Positions 6,205 through 9,261 of a DNA stretch of 9,261 nucleotides are shown one piece after another. The translations under genes and the position numbers were made by a program. Where the stretch lies: NCBI GenBank assembly GCA_014874425.1, contig JACWAG010000510.1, forward strand, positions 1 to 9,261, given 5' to 3'. Every line of letters begins with the position of its first letter. Within the stretch, counting starts at the first letter, position 1. This DNA comes from Syntrophaceae bacterium. GTDB taxonomy: Bacteria > Desulfobacterota > Desulfomonilia > Desulfomonilales > Desulfomonilaceae. The notes beneath the pieces were generated by a model. That model did not search any database. It was not told the origin of the DNA and was given only the letters and a program-made list of their open reading frames with translations.

Positions 6205-7584
6205 ATGGAAGCAAAACGTCTATTGTTGAATAGGGTACTCTCGTTTGTGATGAGTTGGGCAGTTATTATTTCCGTCGCGTATGGATTGTCCGCGCAAGCC
6301 ACCTGCTATGCCGCAAAAACATCAACAAGCGAGCTAGCATCCCCGTTACCCACGTCAAAACCGGAAAATGTTGGTATGTCTTCTGAGCGGCTAAAGAAAA
6401 TTACTGCGTACTTTAACAAGGAGGTTGCCGATGGACGTTTGCCCGGCGGGGTTATTGCCATCGCTCGCCAAGGCAAATTGGTGTTCTACGAAAGCTTTGG
6501 CGTTCAAAGTCCAATCACCAAAGCTCCAATGAAGAATGACGCCATATTTCGCATGTATTCCATGACAAAGCCGTTTACGTCCGTTGTTGCTATGCAGCTC
6601 GTTGAAGAAGGCGTGATTCAGCTTCCAGACTCGATTTCCAAATACCTTCCCGAATTTACTAAAATGCAGGTCAGTGTCCCCAAAAAAGATGCGGATGGGC
6701 GAACGACCTATGAGATGGTTCCGGCGGAACGGCCTATAACCGTGCAGGATCTTATGCGTCATACCTCAGGCTTGGCCTATGGAGAAATTACCCAAAACGA
6801 GCCGGTTAAGCAAGGTTATGCAAAAGCGGGCGTGTACAAACCAGGAGTTATTGAATATGACTGCCGCGATATGCCCCCTGCTGAACAAGTGTCAGGAGTA
6901 GCCAAAACACCCCTTATTCATCAGCCCGGAACAATATGGGAATATAGCTTGGCATGTGACATTCTTGGTCGCGTTATGGAATCGGCCTCCGGAAAGACTT
7001 TAGGGGAGTTGTTATCCGTAAGGCTATTTCAACCACTCAAGATGGTTGATTCCGGTTTTTATGTTCCGGCTGACAAAATGCCCCGCCTCGCCGAGGCTTT
7101 TGAAACAGATCCGTTCACAAAGAACAAATTCCCTTTGATTAACGTCTCGACTCCGCCAAAGAATGATTCCGGTGGGGCTGGATCTGTTTCTACTGCGGCA
7201 GACTATATTCGATTTGCCCAGATGCTCCTTAATGGGGGCTCTTTGGAAGGAGCGCAGGTATTGAGTCCAACAACGATACGCTTGATGGCTTCGGACCACC
7301 TCGGGGATCGTAAATTCAATCCGGCGAGTCCCGGGGGGCTGCTGCTGGGAACACCGGAGGGCTACACATTTGGTTTAGGATTTCTCGTGCGTAAGAATTC
7401 CGGGATGGCTGGCGTTCATGGTTCGGTGGGCGAGTTCATGTGGGCGGGCGCCTCGGGCCCCTTTTTTTGGGTTGATCCGAAAGAAAATATTGTGGTCGTT
7501 TTAATGACTCAAGCCCCTGGTCCATCTCGTGTTTATTATCGCAGGAGCATGAAAGCCCTGGTATCTCAGGCAATCATAAAGTAG
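6205..7584 (+). CDS. Exported serine hydrolase, class C beta-lactamase-like (EstB-type esterase family)
   Basis: This 459-residue protein belongs to the beta-lactamase/transpeptidase-like (Pfam Beta-lactamase) family, which mostly contains esterases and DD-peptidases rather than true beta-lactamases. An N-terminal basic stretch and hydrophobic core (residues 5-30) form a signal peptide with likely cleavage near SAQA or CYAA (about 32-37), so it should act in the periplasm or outside. The nucleophile motif is SMTK (S119, K122); the second motif is Y247-S-L, where penicillin-binding proteins usually have YxN; HTSGL (186-190), GGAGSVST (323-330) and HGSVGEF with W413-A-G (405-415) are typical of EstB-like esterases. 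The YSL and WxG forms favour esterase activity over beta-lactamase (inference). GGGAGG lies ten bases before ATG 6205. It stands alone between two long gaps. The natural ester is unknown. Confidence 0.88.
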   Translation: MEAKRLLLNRVLSFVMSWAVIISVAYGLSAQATCYAAKTSTSELASPLPTSKPENVGMSSERLKKITAYFNKEVADGRLPGGVIAIARQGKLVFYESFGVQSPITKAPMKNDAIFRMYSMTKPFTSVVAMQLVEEGVIQLPDSISKYLPEFTKMQVSVPKKDADGRTTYEMVPAERPITVQDLMRHTSGLAYGEITQNEPVKQGYAKAGVYKPGVIEYDCRDMPPAEQVSGVAKTPLIHQPGTIWEYSLACDILGRVMESASGKTLGELLSVRLFQPLKMVDSGFYVPADKMPRLAEAFETDPFTKNKFPLINVSTPPKNDSGGAGSVSTAADYIRFAQMLLNGGSLEGAQVLSPTTIRLMASDHLGDRKFNPASPGGLLLGTPEGYTFGLGFLVRKNSGMAGVHGSVGEFMWAGASGPFFWVDPKENIVVVLMTQAPGPSRVYYRRSMKALVSQAIIK

Positions 7585-7840
7585 AAAGCCTTACTTGGCA
7601 CAGTTTAATGCCCCCGGCAAAGCCGGAGACATATTGTTATTGGCCCTCCAATGGGTCCTGATCAGTCGTCCAACATACAAGGGTGTACCGCATCATGAAC
7701 GAGGCTTAGCTGTTCTAGGTGTGCATCTTAGACCTCTTGATCACGAATGTATTTTTTCACGCCAAGGAAAGAAACTCATTTTCCTCTATTGCGCAGGTTC
7801 CTCTCCCAGGCGAATTATTTTTCGAGCGTAGTTAAAATTC
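7585..7840 (+). other. Downstream region of the hydrolase with an unrecognised 78-codon frame
   Basis: A TTG-started frame runs 7595-7831 (78 codons). It begins 11 bases after the hydrolase stop, has no proper ribosome site and encodes nothing I recognise, with a mixed hydrophobic/basic composition typical of chance frames. Its only support is that a terminator-like hairpin begins nine bases after its stop. A short perfect hairpin CCGGC-AAA-GCCGG (7614-7626) also lies here but lacks a T-run. I treat the stretch as probably 3' untranslated or degenerate sequence rather than a gene. Confidence 0.3.
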
Positions 7841-7876
7841 CCATTCCGGCCGGCAGGCCCGGATGGTTCTTTTCTC
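7841..7876 (+). terminator. Rho-independent terminator-like hairpin
   Basis: The GC-rich arms fold with CCATTC (7841-7846) against GGATGG (7861-7866), one C/C mismatch, then GGCC (7848-7851) against GGCC (7856-7859) around a GGCA loop. The T-rich tract TTCTTTTCTC follows at 7867-7876. This orientation fits termination on the + strand, ending the hydrolase transcript about 260 bases after its stop codon. Confidence 0.5.
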
Positions 7877-8066
7877 TCGTGAATATGCCGACATTTTTGG
7901 TATAGTAATATAAAGGCTCCAACAGGGCTGCAAGAGTGAATAACTTAGCTTCGCAGTTGACGCATTACTGATATTTAAGCCGCCAAAAAAAATGTTGCAA
8001 AACGCTCATGAGTGATCACCGATTCCAAGCGCTGATATATTGGATGTCAACAGGAAGGAAACAATT
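7877..8066 (+). promoter_or_regulatory. Leader region of the substrate-binding protein gene with adjacent palindromes
   Basis: This stretch should contain the promoter of the binding-protein gene, but I cannot fix one: TTGACG (7957-7962) and TTGCAA (7995-8000) lack a well-spaced -10 box. Two perfect 8-base palindromes overlap by one base, CTCATGAG (8005-8012) and GTGATCAC (8012-8019), and could be an operator. No coding frame of note is seen on either strand. Confidence 0.3.
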
Positions 8067-9261
8067 ATGAAGAAACTATTCGTGATTGGCGCACTTGTGT
8101 TTCTGGTTGCGTCATTCCTGGGTTCCGCCCAATCGAATGACAATCCGATCAAACTGGGAGCCATGTTTATCAACTCCGGTCCACTTGGTGGTTACGGAAT
8201 CAATGGGCAGCGAGCCATCAACATGGCTTTGGGGGAGATAAACTCCTCAGGAGGCATACTTGGCAGAAAGCTGGAATTAGTCTTTGGAGACACCAAATTG
8301 AAGCCGGACGTCGCCGTAGAGCTTGCCGAGAAGTTTATCAATGAGGACAAGGTGGATTTTCTGATGGGCCCCACGTCCAGTGGCGTTGCGCTCTCTCTAT
8401 CCGAGGTTGCTCGAAAACATAAGAAAATCCTCATCAACACGCAAGCCGCGACATATGTTCTGACCGGCGCTAAATTCAATCCATACCTGTTTAGCACACT
8501 GAGCAACGTGATGATGCATTCCCGTTCAGGCGCCTATTACATGGCGGCTAAACCCTGTAAACGGTGGATGTGTATCGCTCCGGACTATAATTACGGCCAC
8601 GAATCCTGGGATTTGTTTAAGGAAAAACTGAAGGAGTTGAAGCCTGATATAGAAATTGTAGGCGAAACGTTTCCCAAACTGATGGCCCCTGACTATTCAG
8701 CCAATATAGAGGCGATTTTAAAGGCCAGGCCGGATGGCGTTTGGTGCCCGCTTTGGGGGCAGGACGCCGTCAATTTCATCCGGCAGGCAAAGCAATCCAG
8801 ACTTTTCGACACGATTAGGTTCGCTTTTCCGGTGGGAGCGGCACTGGAAACCCTTGTCCCGCTTGGCAAGGATACCCCCGATGGGCTGTTCATGGCGTCG
8901 AGGTATTTCTTCACTACCCCCGATTCGGTGGAGAACAAAGAGTTCGTAAAGAGATACTTCGAGAAATACAAGGAATATCCGGACTATATGACTGAAGAGA
9001 CTTACGCTGGTGTGTATTTCATCAAAGCTGCCGCGGAGCGAGCAGGTACTACGGACGCAGAGGCGATTATCAAGGCCGTTGAGCGGGAGCCTCTGGCCTG
9101 GCCGACTCCGGAGGGTTGGAAGATCATGAGGGCTGCGGATCATCAAGTGGTAGAAGATGTGGTCTGGGGAGAAACCAGTTACAGCGAAAAGTTCGGTTTC
9201 TCGATTCTCAAGAACATAGAGTCTATACAAGCTGAGGAGATATGCCGGACTCCTAAGGAAC
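8067..9261 (+). CDS. ABC transporter periplasmic substrate-binding protein, LivJ/LivK type (3' end cut off)
   Basis: An open frame starts at ATG 8067 with AGGAAGGA (8052-8059) before it and stays open to the right edge (398 codons). Residues 1-21 form a signal peptide (MKK, hydrophobic core, cleavage after GSA); there is no lipobox cysteine, so the protein should be soluble in the periplasm. The remainder matches the type I periplasmic-binding fold (Peripla_BP_6): IKLGAMFINSGPLG (28-41), GQRAINMALGEIN with GGILGRKLEL (47-71), FLMGPTSSGVA (98-108), ILINTQAAT (121-129) and a second lobe with APDYNYGHESW (171-181) and TEETYAGVYF (309-318). Family members bind branched-chain amino acids, amides or aromatic/short carboxylic acids and deliver them to LivHMGF-type permeases. 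The ligand cannot be told by eye; with acyl-CoA ligases nearby an organic acid is plausible. Only the last residues should be missing, since members are about 400 residues long. Confidence 0.88.
   Translation, partial: MKKLFVIGALVFLVASFLGSAQSNDNPIKLGAMFINSGPLGGYGINGQRAINMALGEINSSGGILGRKLELVFGDTKLKPDVAVELAEKFINEDKVDFLMGPTSSGVALSLSEVARKHKKILINTQAATYVLTGAKFNPYLFSTLSNVMMHSRSGAYYMAAKPCKRWMCIAPDYNYGHESWDLFKEKLKELKPDIEIVGETFPKLMAPDYSANIEAILKARPDGVWCPLWGQDAVNFIRQAKQSRLFDTIRFAFPVGAALETLVPLGKDTPDGLFMASRYFFTTPDSVENKEFVKRYFEKYKEYPDYMTEETYAGVYFIKAAAERAGTTDAEAIIKAVEREPLAWPTPEGWKIMRAADHQVVEDVVWGETSYSEKFGFSILKNIESIQAEEICRTPKE

Noticed and set aside
6105..6302. Minus-strand 65-codon frame over the hydrolase start
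   Set aside because: It overlaps the signal-peptide region and promoter candidate of the hydrolase and has no recognisable content.
6205..7584. True beta-lactamase (antibiotic resistance) call for the serine hydrolase
   Set aside because: The YSL second motif and HGSVGEF/WxG third region fit EstB-like esterases, not AmpC, which has YxN and KTG.
7596..7611. TGGCAC followed by a GC, like a sigma-54 promoter
   Set aside because: The GG-to-GC spacing is one base too long and the -12 element lacks TTGC; it is also not in front of a supported gene.
8192..9230. Several minus-strand open frames of 90-170 codons
   Set aside because: They lie opposite the clearly coding, fully open binding-protein frame and encode nothing recognisable; they are shadows.

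Overview
The window looks like chromosomal DNA from a mid-GC, Gram-negative-type bacterium. Strong Shine-Dalgarno sites and two exported proteins with classical signal peptides support this. The set of several acyl-CoA ligases, a hotdog thioesterase and a LIV-type solute-binding protein is typical of fatty- or aromatic-acid-degrading anaerobes such as sulfate-reducing or syntrophic Desulfobacterota. That placement is inference from gene content only; there is no rRNA or other taxonomic marker here.

Layout: bases 1-47 probably hold the last codons of an upstream gene. A same-strand cluster follows: an EntE/cyclohexanecarboxylate-ligase-like acyl-CoA ligase (86-1747), a small hotdog-fold thioesterase (1887-2339), a FadD/CaiC-like acyl-CoA ligase (2473-4017) and an AlkK-like fatty acid CoA ligase (4084-5745). 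The gaps between these genes are 139, 133 and 66 bases. The 133-base gap can fold into a small three-way-junction structure. After a 459-base stretch come an exported class C beta-lactamase-like serine hydrolase/esterase (6205-7584), a 482-base stretch with a terminator-like hairpin, and an ABC-transporter substrate-binding protein (from 8067, running off the right edge).

The 459-base stretch is not empty. On the minus strand (5945-6091) it encodes a cysteine-rich, zinc-ribbon-like 48-residue reading frame. It lacks an ATG start, and a single missing A in a run of five would join it to an ATG with a Shine-Dalgarno site. It may be a small gene with a TTG start, a frameshifted gene or a decaying remnant.

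Possible joint role (inference): the periplasmic hydrolase may release carboxylic acids from esters, the binding protein may capture an organic acid or amino acid for import, the three ligases would activate different acids to CoA thioesters, and the thioesterase would release CoA from dead-end or surplus thioesters. No substrate can be fixed from sequence alone. I see no CRISPR array, tRNA, rRNA, intact transposon or phage gene.
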